Shown: positions 4,909 to 5,325 of the stretch, one piece after another
Layout of the letters: the number at the start of each line of letters is the position of its first letter
How positions within the stretch are numbered: position 1 is the first letter of the stretch
Assembly (NCBI GenBank): GCA_021817875.1
Contig: JAKAFQ010000330.1
Coordinates: 1-5,325, forward strand
Reading direction: 5' to 3'
Origin: Pseudomonadota bacterium
GTDB lineage: Bacteria > Pseudomonadota > Gammaproteobacteria > Steroidobacterales > Steroidobacteraceae
DNA length: 5,325 nucleotides
Notes under the pieces: generated by a model
Databases searched by the model: none
Told to the model about the DNA's origin: nothing
What the model saw: only the letters and a program-made list of their open reading frames with translations
Translations under genes and position numbers: made by a program

Positions 4909-4937
4909 AGCATATGCTAGGCATATGCTAATGTCAA
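4909..4937 (-). promoter_or_regulatory. vapBC promoter with paired palindromic operators
   Basis: On the minus strand a perfect -35 TTGACA (4932-4937) and a -10 TATGCT (4909-4914) are spaced 17 bp apart. Two GCATATGC palindromes (4910-4917 and 4921-4928) lie 11 bp apart, one helical turn, covering the spacer and -10 box. This is the layout expected for cooperative binding by a VapBC complex that blocks RNA polymerase. Transcription would start near 4902, about 20 nt before the vapB ATG. Confidence 0.75.
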
Positions 4938-5226
4938 TCGCACGAATCGTGGCGCGCAAGCGCGTCGGTGCAACGCACAATCGATGCGCACCGATAACCA
5001 GGTACGCCGATCTGTGGCGGTTGGTGCGCGGAAGGGGGTGGCCGGCTGGCAGCCACATCGCGCCGCTTCTGCAAAGGGGACATACAGTAGGAGTGCTCGG
5101 GGTCGGATGCGGGCACTCATCGCGAAGTCAGGAATGCCCAAGGCCGCCGGGAGCGGCGTCCTTTCAGAGCGCCCAAGAGGGTTCGGACGGTTGCCGAGGT
5201 ATGGGCGGGGTCGCCGGAGGAGATCG
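4938..5226. other. Region upstream of vapBC: no gene seen
   Basis: About 290 bp between the vapBC promoter and repeat copy 3 contain open frames on both strands, but none has a ribosome binding site, plausible composition or recognisable motif. The long minus-strand frame starts inside repeat copy 3 and shares its first residues with a frame in copy 1 only because the DNA is repeated. Confidence 0.5.
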
Positions 5227-5325
5227 TCCAGGGTGTCAAAGTGTGTCAAAATACACGCAAGCAATTGATTTGATAAGACAAGAACGGCCTGCAAAGCCGT
5301 CTACGCCGGTTCGATTCCGACCCTA
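5227..5325 (+). repeat. Cassette-boundary repeat, copy 3 (cut by window end)
   Basis: 99 of the expected 106 bp are visible. GTGTCAAA occurs at 5233-5240 and 5243-5250 and TTGATT at 5265-5270, all at the same offsets as in copies 1 and 2. The flank is very close to copy 1 (about 8 differences over the visible length). The next cassette would start seven bases past the window edge. Confidence 0.85.
5284..5325 (+). other. tRNA-Cys 3' half (attachment-site-like), copy 3, partial
   Basis: The anticodon stem-loop (GCA at 5291-5293) and T-arm are complete and identical to copy 2 over the visible 42 bases. The last bases of the acceptor strand and CCA fall outside the window. Upstream sequence is the repeat flank, not a tRNA 5' half. 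Confidence 0.78.

Larger units (their letters stand above)
4079..5325 (+). mobile_element. Putative tRNA-Cys cassette carrying only vapBC (runs off window)
   Basis: This second unit runs from the CCA of copy 2 to the expected CCA of copy 3, seven bases beyond the window, about 1.25 kb in all. Its only recognisable cargo is the vapBC pair on the minus strand with its promoter. About 290 bp between the promoter and copy 3 hold no gene I can support. As in the neighbouring cassette there is no recombinase gene, so mobility is inferred from the repeats alone. Confidence 0.5.

Noticed and set aside
5075..5097. GGGGACATACAGTA-like string resembling the end of some insertion sequences.
   Set aside because: No matching inverted partner, transposase or target duplication in the window.
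681..5325. CRISPR array.
   Set aside because: Three repeats separated by kilobases of coding DNA, with tRNA-derived sequence, do not fit repeat-spacer geometry, and no cas genes are present.

Overview
The window is GC-rich bacterial DNA from an accessory region. The gene families (VapBC, BrnT/BrnA, a short sigma-70-like factor, a Pcm-like methyltransferase) and a cobalamin riboswitch suggest a proteobacterium, perhaps a gammaproteobacterium. No rRNA or housekeeping gene allows a firmer placement, so this is inference.

The main structure is a 106-bp direct repeat present three times on the plus strand (681-786, 3973-4078, and 5227 to the window end, where it is cut). The last 49 bp of each copy are the 3' half of a tRNA-Cys gene, from the anticodon stem (anticodon GCA) through the T-arm to the encoded CCA. 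No 5' half of the tRNA lies in front of any copy. Instead there is a colinear 57-bp flank with two GTGTCAAA-like boxes 10 bp apart and a fixed TTGATT box. This looks like a tandem array of gene cassettes inserted by site-specific recombination at a tRNA-Cys 3' end. No recombinase gene is in the window.

Layout from left to right. 1-159: a minus-strand cobalamin riboswitch with a candidate promoter, controlling a gene off the left edge. 341-373: a perfect 12-bp hairpin. 392-640: a degraded minus-strand gene tail. 681-786: repeat copy 1. 787-4078: a large cassette with a BrnT/BrnA toxin-antitoxin pair (minus), an overlapping pair made of an unknown 126-aa protein gene and a sigma-factor-like gene (minus), and a divergent Pcm-like methyltransferase (plus), closed by repeat copy 2. 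4079 to the end: a small cassette with only a vapBC pair (minus), closed by repeat copy 3.

Both cassettes therefore carry a type II toxin-antitoxin module with its own promoter, read against the direction of the tRNA half. This resembles integron cassette arrays, where such modules stabilise the array, but the recombination site here is tRNA-derived. The sigma-like factor and methyltransferase share a divergent promoter region and may form one regulated unit, but nothing in the sequence proves it.
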